A DNA stretch of 64,000 bases from Microvirga rosea (GTDB lineage Bacteria; Pseudomonadota; Alphaproteobacteria; Rhizobiales; Beijerinckiaceae): assembly GCF_020595095.1 (NCBI RefSeq), contig NZ_JAJDOP010000001.1, positions 434,001-498,000 on the forward strand, given 5' to 3'. Position 1 is the stretch's first letter; every line of letters begins with the position of its first letter. The notes beneath the pieces were generated by a model, which made no database searches, was not told the origin of the DNA, and worked only from the letters and a program-made list of their open reading frames with translations. This document shows, in pieces, positions 53,547 to 62,602 of the stretch. Made by a program: the position numbers and the translations under genes.

Positions 53547-54023
53547 ATGAGCCATCCTTCAACGACGCACGAGCTTTCGATTACTCGTTTCATTAATGCA
53601 CCGCCCGAAACGGTCTATCACGTCTGGACGGAGCGCCTTGGTGAATGGTGGGCCCCTCGCCCCTATACGACGCCCGTCGTCGAGCTCGACCTGCGGCCCG
53701 GTGGTCGCGGTCTCATGGAAATGGAAGCTCCCGACGGCACGCGTATTCCGAACGAAGGCGTCTTTTTGGAAGTCGATCCCAATCGTAAGATCGTTTTCAC
53801 CAATGCGTTCACAACGGGCTGGCTTCCGCAGGATCCGTTCATGGTTGCGATCGTCACCTTCGATCCCGAGGGAGACGGCACCCGTTATACCGCGAGGGTC
53901 CGTCACTGGAGCGAAGAAGCGCTCAAGCGCCATGAAAGCATGGGCTTCCATGAAGGATGGGGCATTGTCGCGGGCCAGCTCGCGGAGCTTGCGGAAGCTG
54001 CGCGCATGACGGCAATCGCATAG
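53547..54023 (+). CDS. SRPBCC/AHSA1-type protein
   Basis: A 158-residue SRPBCC-fold protein of the AHSA1 group, with ITRFINAPPETVYHVWTERL at the start and ARVRHWSEEALKRHESMGFHEGW near the end, the typical C-terminal helix region. Such proteins bind hydrophobic ligands in a cavity. It forms a pair with the VOC gene. A GGAG ribosome site is visible. Confidence 0.85.
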   Translation: MSHPSTTHELSITRFINAPPETVYHVWTERLGEWWAPRPYTTPVVELDLRPGGRGLMEMEAPDGTRIPNEGVFLEVDPNRKIVFTNAFTTGWLPQDPFMVAIVTFDPEGDGTRYTARVRHWSEEALKRHESMGFHEGWGIVAGQLAELAEAARMTAIA

Positions 54024-54039
54024 GATTTCCGTATGGGAA

Positions 54040-54094
54040 ACCGGCAGGGGAGCGGTCGTCCCAATGATTGAGGAACGGTCCAGCCCCTGTCGGT
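54040..54094. terminator. possible hairpin terminator
   Basis: ACCGGCAGGGG (54040-54050) pairs with CCCCTGTCGGT (54084-54094), with one G-T pair and a loop of about 33 nt. It lies between the SRPBCC gene and the convergent chemoreceptor gene. Weak because of the long loop. Confidence 0.35.
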
Positions 54095-54114
54095 ATCTCC
54101 TTATGAAGCAGCCT

Positions 54115-55380
54115 CTACGCTGCCTTGACCTCGTTGAGGAAGGAATCGACTTCATTCCCGAGTCTGGCGGAATGTCGAGCGAGATCCTGGGCAGCGTTCA
54201 GGACTTGAGCCGCCGCCTTGCCGGTATCGCCAGCGCCGCGATGAACTTCGCCGATATTGCCCGTAACGGCTTCAGTGCCTCGGGCTGCCTGCTGAACGTT
54301 GCGGGCGATCTCGGACGTGGCCGCACCCTGCTGTTCCATCGCGGCTGCGATCGAGACCGAGATCTGCGACATGTCGCCGATAGTCAGGGCAATTTGTTGA
54401 ATGTCGGCAACCGCCTGTTCTGTCGCCTGCTGTACAGAACTGATCTGTGTCGAGATCTCCTCGGTTGCCCGGGAGGTCTGGTTCGCGAGCTCCTTGATTT
54501 CTGCCGCCACGACCGCAAAGCCTTTGCCTGCTTCACCGGCGCGGGCCGCCTCGATGGTGGCGTTGAGAGCCAGCAGGTTCGTCTGCGCCGCAATGCTGTC
54601 GATGAGCGCGATGACGTTTCCAAACTTTTCCGCCGAGACCGCCAGAGTCTGCACGGTGTCGTTGGTTCGGCGGGCATCGGCCACGGCCTGATCGGAAATC
54701 TGGGACGAACGCGTCACCTGCGCGGCGATCTCTCGAATCGGGATCGACAATTCCTCCGGTGCCGCAGCGACCGTCTGTACATTGGCAAGCGTTTGCTGGG
54801 CGGCGGATGAAACGGACACGGATTGTCCTGCGGTCTGATCCGCAACCTGGGTCATCGTCTGGGCGGTTGCCTCCATCTCCGTTGCCGAAGACGTCAGACC
54901 TTGGGTCAGAACGGAGACATTGCGCTCTCCATTGGAAATCATGAGCGCGGCGTCGTCCTGGAATTTCAGCGCAAAGCCAATGCCCTTGTCGCTCAGTGCA
55001 AAGTAGCTCTGGACGAGGTCCTTCATCGCGGCAATCGCCGCTTTATCATTGTCGGTACCGGCAAGTTGCGCAAGCGCGTCGAGATCTGCGTTCGCCTGCT
55101 TCTTGAAGGCTTCATGCTTGCCCTGTGCCGCCTTGAGCATGTCAGGATCCTGATTCACCAGGATGAATTTTTCCTGGCTCGAGACCTCATTGACCTCCGC
55201 GTTGATCGCAAGCGCCGTGCTCAGCCGTGTGGCATCCACATCTACGAGGTGCTGCGTGTTCAGCGCCATGGTCTCGACCCCGGTCTTGGCCATGACGACG
55301 AGGCCAATCGTGATCAGCGTGAAGATCGTGACGGGGATCGCCAGCTTCGTGAGGAGGCGCAGGTTATCGAGAAAATACAA
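54115..55380 (-). CDS. methyl-accepting chemotaxis protein lacking TM2 and HAMP
   Basis: 421 residues, starting at TTG 55380, which is supported by the immediately following membrane helix (about 11-31). A helical sensor region runs from about 32 to 150. The signalling domain (about 155-421) has the hairpin tip [37 protein letters not shown] full receptor should have a second membrane helix and HAMP domain between sensor and signalling parts. Here the sensor ends at about residue 150 and signalling sequence begins almost at once. With one membrane helix and N terminus inside, the signalling part would face the wrong side. It may be an in-frame deletion product and non-functional. The coding frame is otherwise intact. 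Confidence 0.8.
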   Translation of the reverse strand: MYFLDNLRLLTKLAIPVTIFTLITIGLVVMAKTGVETMALNTQHLVDVDATRLSTALAINAEVNEVSSQEKFILVNQDPDMLKAAQGKHEAFKKQANADLDALAQLAGTDNDKAAIAAMKDLVQSYFALSDKGIGFALKFQDDAALMISNGERNVSVLTQGLTSSATEMEATAQTMTQVADQTAGQSVSVSSAAQQTLANVQTVAAAPEELSIPIREIAAQVTRSSQISDQAVADARRTNDTVQTLAVSAEKFGNVIALIDSIAAQTNLLALNATIEAARAGEAGKGFAVVAAEIKELANQTSRATEEISTQISSVQQATEQAVADIQQIALTIGDMSQISVSIAAAMEQQGAATSEIARNVQQAARGTEAVTGNIGEVHRGAGDTGKAAAQVLNAAQDLARHSARLGNEVDSFLNEVKAA

Positions 55381-55737
55381 GGCACGTCCCAGGAGGAGCG
55401 GATTCCCCTAGGGAAATAGACCCATCACGTCTCTAATACATTAAGAAGAATACGGTTTCTCGCGGTTCTGGTTTTGAGCAAATGGAGGAGGGTCCGGCTT
55501 CCTAGGGGCCCAAACATAATCCTATCGAGATATGGGCTGCTATGGAAACAATCCTAAATTGCCGCGGGGCTCGAAGAGATGCACGAAAGAGCGATTCCGC
55601 GTGGAGCTGCCTCGGTTCCTACCCGTAAGGAGTGATCTACCATTGCTCGCCTGATCAGGACGCCAAGTCCGAATACCTTGAGCGTGAGGAAAAGTGCCTA
55701 AGCCGGGCTTCCTCTCGAACGCGCCCAGGGGACTACG
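55381..55737. other. intergenic region, no gene seen
   Basis: 357 nt between the chemoreceptor and the large repeat protein, which are divergent. A near-palindrome ATTCCCCTAGGGAAAT (about 55402-55417) lies 20 nt upstream of the chemoreceptor start. AGGGGA before 55738 is the ribosome site of the next gene. Short reverse-strand frames here continue into the large gene and are shadows. Confidence 0.4.
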
Positions 55738-58700
55738 ATGCTCATCTCGGACGACCAGCTGATCCACAACATGCTGAAGCGCCTGCGGTTTCTTCGGTCC
55801 GGCATCGATGACGACATGGGCCCAGCCTCGGAGGAAAAGAAAGATCCCGATGGAGCGGCCGCCGTCGCGATGAAGGGATCGGCAAGTGTTGGATTGCTTT
55901 CCGGAGCCGCCAGCGCTTCTTCCTCGCACGGCGATGATGGTCCCTCCCATGACACGACAGGATATGCCGGTCATGGCCTTACCCCTGAACGGCCTCTCGG
56001 TCATCTCGATCCTCTGACGGCTCCGGCTCCGGCGGCGGTGGATGGGTTCAGGATCGAACCGGCTTCTGTCGCGCCGGCCACAACGGCTGCCGTTTCCGCG
56101 ATGGCGTTCGGCGTGCCCTCGGCAAAGATACCCGTCGCGTTCGACACGCTCTCCACTTCCACCACAGCCACCCTGTCTCCCCTTTCCGCCTCTTCCGGAT
56201 CCGTGACCAACGGGTCGGAAGGCGGGTCTGCCTCTCGGGCGCTTGGGACGAGTCAAACCGTGCAGGAAGGCAGTGAGACAGGAGGAACAGCCGCATCGAG
56301 CACCACGATGGCCTCTGCTTTGGGTTTAACGGCAGCTCCCAAGACACCCAATGCCATTGTGCTGGAGAACCAGCTAGATGGGAATTCGGAAGCCGAGTGG
56401 GGCCTCCGGAATGGGGTTGGGGACAACAATATCCAAGGGTTCGCCACGAATATCAGCGTCAATCACGGCGAAACGATCGACTTCAAGATCGCAACGGATT
56501 CCACTCACTATCGTCTCGATATCTACCGTCTCGGCTACTACGGCGGTGATGGCGCCCGCAAGATCACATCGATCGACAAGACGCTGGACGCAGCGCAAAT
56601 ACAGCCGCATCCGATCGTGGATTATTCACTCGGCCTCATCGATTGCGGAAACTGGTCGGTTTCCGCAAGTTGGGAAGTTCCGGATGACGCGGTCTCGGGC
56701 GTCTACTTCGCGAAGCTGGTGCGTGAGGATGGGACGGCGGGTGAAAATCTGATCCCCTTCATCGTTCGAAACGATGAGGACAAGAGCGATATCACCTTTC
56801 AGACCTCCGACACGACCTGGGAAGCCTATAATGCCTGGGGTGGCGCAAGCCTTTATTACGGACAGGTCCCTCTCAATCCGGAGGACATGATCTCGTACCT
56901 GCCTCCGAATTGCAGCTGCGGGCTTACGTCCATCGGCCGAGCCTATGCGGTCAGCTACAACCGCCCCTACATCACGACCACGAGTCCCGCCGGAGGACCC
57001 TGGGATTTCATTTTCGGCGCCGAGTATCCGGCCATTCGTTGGCTCGAACAGAACGGGTATGACGTCAACTACATCTCTGGCGTCGATTCCTCGCGTGACG
57101 GCGCTCAGCTTCTCAACAGCAAGATCTTCTTGTCCGTCGGCCACGACGAGTATTGGTCGGGCGAGCAGCGGGCAAATGTCGAGGCGGCTAGGGATGCAGG
57201 CGTCAATTTGGCCTTCTGGAGCGGAAACGAAGCCTATTGGAAGATCCGGTGGGAAACCAGCATCGACGGCTCCGACACGCCCTATCGCACCCTTGTCACA
57301 TATAAAGAGACGTTGGCGCATTCCGGCATAGACCCATCGAATACGGCGACGGGAACCTGGCGGGACCCACGGTTCGCCGATGCAGGGCAGGAGCCTGAGA
57401 ATTCGCTTACCGGCACGATGTTCACGGTCGACTCCTACCGGTCGGATACGATCACGATCCCATATGACATGTCGCAGTTCCGCTTTTGGCGGGACACCTC
57501 GATCGCGGATCTCGAGGAGGGACAAACCGGCTCGCTCGTCAAGAACCTGCTGGGCTATGAGTGGGACTCCGACGTCGACAACGGCTTCAGGCCGGACGGG
57601 TTGATCAACCTGTCTCTTTCGACGGTCAGCGTGAACACCATGCTGCAGGACTATGGGACAACCGTAGGCCCAGGAACGGCAAACCACAGCCTCACGCTTT
57701 ACCGGGCAGCCAGCGGTGCGCTCGTGTTCGGCGCCGGTACGGTCTACTGGTCTTGGGGTCTTGATTCCCACAACTCCGTTCAGCCGACCCAGACCGATCC
57801 CAATGTCCAGCAGGCGATGGTCAATCTCTTCGCCGACATGGGCGTTCAGCCGGAGACCCTTCAGGCCAGCCTCGTCCTCGCAACGACCACAACCGACCAT
57901 ACGGCCCCGACCGCGACCCTGACATTCCCGAACGGCACTGCCAACATCTATGAAGGTCAGCGGATCACGATTAGCGGTACTGCCGCCGACGTCGGCGGCA
58001 TCGTCGCGGGTGTGGAAGTCTCCACCGACGGAGGAGCGACCTGGCACAAGGCGACAGGGCGCAACAATTGGACCTATACGTGGAATACCCAAGGAAGCGG
58101 CACTTATCAGGTGCTGGCCCGTGCAGTCGATGACAGCGTCAATCTCGGTGCCGCAACAACGCCGCTGACCGTCACGGTCAAGCCTGCTCAGACGGACAGC
58201 CTTTTCTCTTTCTCGGATACGCCCGATACCTTGTTTGACGTGGATGGGCGCAGTGTCGAGCTCGGGATGAAATTCACGAGCTCGACATCAGGCTACATCA
58301 CAGGCATTCGATTCTATAAGGCAGCTCAAATCCTTGGGGAACGGGTGGCTCACCTCTGGTCGTCGGACGGGACATTGCTCGCAACCGCGACATTCGACGA
58401 CATGACGTATTCAGGGTGGCAGACTGCAACGCTCTCCACACCGATACAGATCACCGCGGGCGCGACCTATATCGCCTCCTACCATACGAAGTTCTATTCC
58501 TCGAACCAAAACTACTTCACGACACCTAAGACATCCGGACCGCTCACGGCTCCTGTCGGAGCTTCCGTTTATGCTTACGGTGACGGCGCATTGTTCCCGA
58601 CAACCAATGGCAACAATGCCAATTACTGGGTTGACGTCGTATTTGACGGAGGTCCTCAGCAGCCGCCCGTCGCGAATGCCGATAGCGGCTTTAAGACGGT

Positions 58701-60216
58701 GCGCAATAATGTGCTGACGCTCTCGGCTGCATCGCTGCTCGCCAACGACACCGATCCCAATGGAGACACGCTCACGATCACCGGTGTCAGCGGCGCCGAC
58801 CACGGGAGCGTTGTCTACAACGCTCAAACCAAGACGATCACTTTTACTCCGACGGCCGGCTATACGGGAGCGGCCGGCTTCACGTATTCCATTTCCGACG
58901 GAAACGGCGGCACGGCGTCGGCCAATGTGAGTCTATCGGTCGTGGATGAAAGTGCCGTGCCGGTTTCTCTCTTCTCTTCCTCGGCAACGCCGACGGTATT
59001 GTCCAATGCCGATCCGAAGGCCGTTGAGCTCGGGATGAAGTTTCAAACGTCCGTGGCAGGCACGGTCAGCGGCATCAAGTTCTACAAGGGTACCGGGGAT
59101 ACGGGTGTTCACGAAGGTCATCTTTGGACCTCGACCGGGACCCTCCTGGGAACCGTGACCTTCAAGAACGAGACCGCTAGTGGCTGGCAGACCGCCACCT
59201 TCACCAGCCCGATCGACCTGACTCCCGGCACGACGTATGTCGTCTCCTATCATAGTAACGGAGGCTACGCGTCCACCAGCAACTATTTCACATCGACGGT
59301 GACGAACGGGCCGCTCAGCGCGCCAGCCGGGAGCAATGGCGTCTATGCGTATGGAACGTCAGGTCTCTTCCCGACGAACACGTACGGTTCCGCCAACTAT
59401 TATGTCGATGTCCTGTTCAACGCCGCACCTGTCGTCAACCAGCCTCCTGTTGCGAATGCAGACAGCGGGTTAACGACCGTACGCAACAACGCGCTGACGC
59501 TCTCGGCTGCATCGCTCCTGGCCAACGACACCGATCCCAATGGAGATACGCTCACGATCACGGGTGTCAGCGGCGCCAGCCATGGGAGCGTCGTCTATGA
59601 CGCCCAGACAAAGACCGTTACCTTTACGCCAACCACCGATTATACGGGAGCAGCCGGATTTACGTATTCCGTTTCCGACGGGAAAGGCGGCACGGCGTCG
59701 GCCAATGTGAGTCTTTCGGTCCTTAACGAGAGCGCTCCACCGGTCTCCCTGTTCTCGGCATCCGCGACACCGGCGGTTCTTTCAAACGCTGATCCCAATC
59801 CCGTAGAACTTGGAATGAAGTTCCAGACCAATACAGCCGGTACGGTCAGTGGCATCAAGTTCTACAAAGGCAGTGGCGACACCGGTACGCATGAAGGTCA
59901 TCTCTGGACGGCGACCGGGACCCTTCTGGGAACCGTGACTTTCAAGAACGAGACCGCCAGCGGCTGGCAGACGGCCACCTTCACGAGCCCTATCAGCATA
60001 AATCCCAATGAGACCTATGTGGTCTCCTATCATAGCAACGGCGGCTATGCATCGACCAGCAACTCCTTCACGACACCTGTCACGAACGGACCTTTAACGG
60101 CGCCATCCGGCAACAATGGAGTCTATGCCTACGGATCCTCAGGACTCTTTCCAACGAATAGCTATCGTTCGACGAACTATTTTGTTGACGTTTTGTTCAA
60201 TTCCCAGACTGCGTGA
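55738..60216 (+). CDS. large modular surface-type protein: dimethylformamidase-like, Ig-like, DUF4082 and cadherin-like domains
   Basis: 1492 residues. Order: Ser/Ala/Thr-rich N terminus (1 to about 200, no signal peptide), N,N-dimethylformamidase large-subunit-like domain (about 200-690, with SVGHDEYWSGEQRANVEAAR and NLAFWSGNEAYWKIRWE), bacterial Ig-like domain (about 718-810), DUF4082 (about 822-965), cadherin-like Ig (975-1074), DUF4082 (1075-1230), cadherin-like Ig (1235-1332), DUF4082 (1333-1490). The last two units are near copies at DNA level. Proteins of this kind are probably exported glycan-binding or adhesion factors, and type I secretion is possible, though no RTX repeats are seen. 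The chemistry of the amidase-like domain is unknown. The COG0523 gene follows 6 nt later. Confidence 0.85.
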   Translation: MLISDDQLIHNMLKRLRFLRSGIDDDMGPASEEKKDPDGAAAVAMKGSASVGLLSGAASASSSHGDDGPSHDTTGYAGHGLTPERPLGHLDPLTAPAPAAVDGFRIEPASVAPATTAAVSAMAFGVPSAKIPVAFDTLSTSTTATLSPLSASSGSVTNGSEGGSASRALGTSQTVQEGSETGGTAASSTTMASALGLTAAPKTPNAIVLENQLDGNSEAEWGLRNGVGDNNIQGFATNISVNHGETIDFKIATDSTHYRLDIYRLGYYGGDGARKITSIDKTLDAAQIQPHPIVDYSLGLIDCGNWSVSASWEVPDDAVSGVYFAKLVREDGTAGENLIPFIVRNDEDKSDITFQTSDTTWEAYNAWGGASLYYGQVPLNPEDMISYLPPNCSCGLTSIGRAYAVSYNRPYITTTSPAGGPWDFIFGAEYPAIRWLEQNGYDVNYISGVDSSRDGAQLLNSKIFLSVGHDEYWSGEQRANVEAARDAGVNLAFWSGNEAYWKIRWETSIDGSDTPYRTLVTYKETLAHSGIDPSNTATGTWRDPRFADAGQEPENSLTGTMFTVDSYRSDTITIPYDMSQFRFWRDTSIADLEEGQTGSLVKNLLGYEWDSDVDNGFRPDGLINLSLSTVSVNTMLQDYGTTVGPGTANHSLTLYRAASGALVFGAGTVYWSWGLDSHNSVQPTQTDPNVQQAMVNLFADMGVQPETLQASLVLATTTTDHTAPTATLTFPNGTANIYEGQRITISGTAADVGGIVAGVEVSTDGGATWHKATGRNNWTYTWNTQGSGTYQVLARAVDDSVNLGAATTPLTVTVKPAQTDSLFSFSDTPDTLFDVDGRSVELGMKFTSSTSGYITGIRFYKAAQILGERVAHLWSSDGTLLATATFDDMTYSGWQTATLSTPIQITAGATYIASYHTKFYSSNQNYFTTPKTSGPLTAPVGASVYAYGDGALFPTTNGNNANYWVDVVFDGGPQQPPVANADSGFKTVRNNVLTLSAASLLANDTDPNGDTLTITGVSGADHGSVVYNAQTKTITFTPTAGYTGAAGFTYSISDGNGGTASANVSLSVVDESAVPVSLFSSSATPTVLSNADPKAVELGMKFQTSVAGTVSGIKFYKGTGDTGVHEGHLWTSTGTLLGTVTFKNETASGWQTATFTSPIDLTPGTTYVVSYHSNGGYASTSNYFTSTVTNGPLSAPAGSNGVYAYGTSGLFPTNTYGSANYYVDVLFNAAPVVNQPPVANADSGLTTVRNNALTLSAASLLANDTDPNGDTLTITGVSGASHGSVVYDAQTKTVTFTPTTDYTGAAGFTYSVSDGKGGTASANVSLSVLNESAPPVSLFSASATPAVLSNADPNPVELGMKFQTNTAGTVSGIKFYKGSGDTGTHEGHLWTATGTLLGTVTFKNETASGWQTATFTSPISINPNETYVVSYHSNGGYASTSNSFTTPVTNGPLTAPSGNNGVYAYGSSGLFPTNSYRSTNYFVDVLFNSQTA
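58661..60216 (+). repeat. tandem coding repeat, two units of about 780 bp
   Basis: Unit 1 (58661-59440) and unit 2 (59441-60216) each encode a cadherin-like domain plus a DUF4082 domain. Long blocks match with only scattered changes, for example CTGACGCTCTCGGCTGCATC in both and GCCAACGACACCGATCCCAA in both. A third, more diverged DUF4082 precedes them at about 58200-58640. This is recent internal duplication. Confidence 0.85.
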
Positions 60217-60222
60217 GGATTC

Positions 60223-61521
60223 ATGACAGAGGCTTTGACGACTGCGCCTCCCACTCTGCTGCCGGTGACGATTCTGTGCGGGTTCTTAGGCGCAGGAAAA
60301 ACGTCGCTCTTGAACCATGTCTTGAATAACCGCGAGGGCAAGCGTGTTGCCGTCATCGTCAATGACATGAGCGAGGTCAACATTGACGCGGATCTCATCC
60401 GCGACGGAGGCGCCGACCTTTCACATACGACGGAGCAGCTGATCGAACTGACCAATGGCTGCATCTGCTGCACCCTGAGGGACGATCTCCATAAGGAAAT
60501 TGCCAGGCTGGCTCGCGAGCAACGTTTTGACTACTTGCTCATTGAGGCGACAGGAATCGCGGAGCCTTTACCGATCGCGGCAACGTTTTCGTTCCGTGAC
60601 GAGCAAGGATTTTCAGTCGCGGATCTGGCCCGGCTCGACGCTGTCGTCACAGTTGTGGACGCCCTCAGTCTCACAAGAGACTTCAACGGTCGGGATCTTC
60701 TCCGGCAGCGCGGCCAGGCTGCGAGCGAGGACGATGAACGATCCCTTGCCGATCTCCTGGTTGATCAGATCGAGTTCGCCGATCTCATCGTGATCAATAA
60801 GATCTCCTCCGTTACAGAAGCTGAGAAGCATCATGTCCGGCGGATCGTCAAGGTGCTCAATACGGAAGCGGAGATCATCGAAACTGATTTCGGCCAAGTA
60901 TCATCGGATCGGGTTCTGAACACCCGATTGTTCCGCGAAGGAAAGGCCGCGACCCATCCGCTCTGGTACAAGGAACTCTACGGATTCGCGCAACATACGC
61001 CGGAAACGGACGAGTATGGTATCTCCAGTTTTGTTTTTCGTGCCCGGCGACCCTTCAGGTCCGATCTCCTGCGGGCCTTCTTAACCCAAAGCTGGCCCGG
61101 GCTCCTTCGGGCTAAAGGTCATCTGTGGATTGCAACGCGCCCCGACCATGTGGTGCACTATTCGGTAGCCGGTTCTCAAACCCGGGTGAATTTCAAAGGA
61201 CTTTGGTGGTGCGCGGTTCCCCGGGACAAATGGCCCGGCAACCCGGCATTCCGACACTATTTGCAGCAGCGCTGGCAATCCCCGTGGGGGGACCGCCGAC
61301 AGGAGCTGGTTTTCATCGGTCACAACCTGGATGCGGATGCCATCCGGTCGGCACTCGAACAATGCCTCGTCGGATCCGAAACTCACTTCGAGCCTTCCGA
61401 CTTTCAATATCTGGAAGACGACGACCTGGACCTTGGCGATGCCCCGGATCTGCATGGCCATGCCTCATCGCCGGCTCGGGCGGAAAGCTCTCGTGGTGTC
61501 CATGCTCATCATTCGCGATGA
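60223..61521 (+). CDS. COG0523 (CobW/ZigA-like) metallochaperone GTPase
   Basis: A 432-residue G3E-family GTPase. Walker A is [12 protein letters not shown] (G20 to T27), the metal-binding CxCC is GCICC (C80, C82, C83), Walker B-like ATGIAEP and the base-specific VINK are present. The C-terminal domain is followed by an acidic and His-rich tail ([15 protein letters not shown] and HAHHSR) that could bind metal ions. Zinc delivery under limitation is the commonest role of this subgroup. It starts 6 nt after the large repeat protein, so both are surely on one mRNA, which is an unusual pairing. Confidence 0.9.
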   Translation: MTEALTTAPPTLLPVTILCGFLGAGKTSLLNHVLNNREGKRVAVIVNDMSEVNIDADLIRDGGADLSHTTEQLIELTNGCICCTLRDDLHKEIARLAREQRFDYLLIEATGIAEPLPIAATFSFRDEQGFSVADLARLDAVVTVVDALSLTRDFNGRDLLRQRGQAASEDDERSLADLLVDQIEFADLIVINKISSVTEAEKHHVRRIVKVLNTEAEIIETDFGQVSSDRVLNTRLFREGKAATHPLWYKELYGFAQHTPETDEYGISSFVFRARRPFRSDLLRAFLTQSWPGLLRAKGHLWIATRPDHVVHYSVAGSQTRVNFKGLWWCAVPRDKWPGNPAFRHYLQQRWQSPWGDRRQELVFIGHNLDADAIRSALEQCLVGSETHFEPSDFQYLEDDDLDLGDAPDLHGHASSPARAESSRGVHAHHSR

Positions 61522-61580
61522 TGCCGTCACGGATGGATGATCTGGAGAGTCTGAACGGCCCGTGACACTGATAAGCAGGC

Positions 61581-62435
61581 TTAGGGATTTCCAAGGGATT
61601 GAGCGAACAACCATTCCCGCCAGTCCGTTGCCGTGAACATGTTCGCCGGGACACGGTGACCCATTCCTTTATATGAGACAAAGATTGGCTCTCCCCCTGC
61701 TCGTGCGAGGGCTCGCGCCCAGGCTTTGTCTGCGGCAATCGGATTTTGATCGTCTTTGGTGCCGTGGATCAACATTGCAGGGATGTGCGAGACGTCTGAT
61801 GCGAGTTCGCGCTTAGGGGGGACACCCGAGAATGCCACGATCCCGGCGAACCGATCCGGATCAGAGACGAGAGCGTTCAATGCAGCCGAAGCGCCCATGG
61901 AGAACCCCACCACATAAATGCGAGTCGGATCTACCGGCAGGGTTTCGGTAAGGTCTTTTATCAATGCCAGAACACCGGGCAAGGAACTCCCAGGCTGGGA
62001 CGCGAGCAACCCGTCGCCGCTCATTCGATACTCGGCACTTCGGGTCCCAACCTGCGGCACAACCACATATGCCGGGAAGCGTTCAGCAATTTCCGGTTCC
62101 GCCCAAGCCTTTGCAAAAGGGACGAGCTGTCCTGTATTGTCATCCCCGATCGTATTCGAGCCGGGCATGACGAGAACCAGGGGTTTGGTGTTGTCCTCCG
62201 AAAGCGGCGACAAAAGACGATAAGGCAATTTCGAGCCGTCAGGCAAAACAAAGGTCTTTGCCTCGAAGCGGTCGGATGACGTTCCTGAAAGTCGTTCTAC
62301 CGTTGCGACTTGAGCAGGTGTCGGGTCATACATCACCGCGCGTTCGTCGATACTGCCGGCCTCTGCAGCGCCGACCGAGAAAACCAGGGAACTGAGCAGG
62401 GAAACCCGGAGCACGGCTCTAGGAGAGATCGACAT
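61581..62435 (-). CDS. exported alpha/beta hydrolase (esterase/PHB depolymerase-like)
   Basis: A 284-residue hydrolase with a signal peptide (about 1-26, VGAAEA-GS). The nucleophile Ser lies in VVGFSMGASAALN, the Asp/His region in MLIHGTKDDQNP and KGMGHRVP. It is related to COG4099/LpqC-type esterases. A secreted or periplasmic esterase is most likely. It is divergent from an AmpR-like LysR gene, which probably regulates it. AAGGA precedes ATG 62435. Confidence 0.82.
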   Translation of the reverse strand: MSISPRAVLRVSLLSSLVFSVGAAEAGSIDERAVMYDPTPAQVATVERLSGTSSDRFEAKTFVLPDGSKLPYRLLSPLSEDNTKPLVLVMPGSNTIGDDNTGQLVPFAKAWAEPEIAERFPAYVVVPQVGTRSAEYRMSGDGLLASQPGSSLPGVLALIKDLTETLPVDPTRIYVVGFSMGASAALNALVSDPDRFAGIVAFSGVPPKRELASDVSHIPAMLIHGTKDDQNPIAADKAWARALARAGGEPIFVSYKGMGHRVPANMFTATDWREWLFAQSLGNP

Positions 62436-62602
62436 GTTGGTATGTCCTTAAAATCTTTAATGATTCTATGGACCGGCATGGGCGAGGTTGCCTGATGGCC
62501 GCGCCTGATGCTCATTCAGGTCCATGGACATTTCTAGCGATATGGCGAAGCGTCACAATTGATGATAACTCGACCGAGCCATTAGAAAATTTAAGGTCGG
62601 CA
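62436..62602. promoter_or_regulatory. divergent promoter region hydrolase/ampR-like
   Basis: 167 nt between two divergent start codons; the segment around 62540-62600 is AT-rich and ends with AAGGTCGG, the ribosome site of the regulator. LysR regulators usually bind such regions, but I cannot point to a definite T-N11-A box. Confidence 0.4.

Noticed and set aside
55738-60216. RTX toxin or type I secretion substrate
   Set aside because: No GGxGxD nonapeptide repeats and no adjacent ABC/HlyD/TolC genes were seen.
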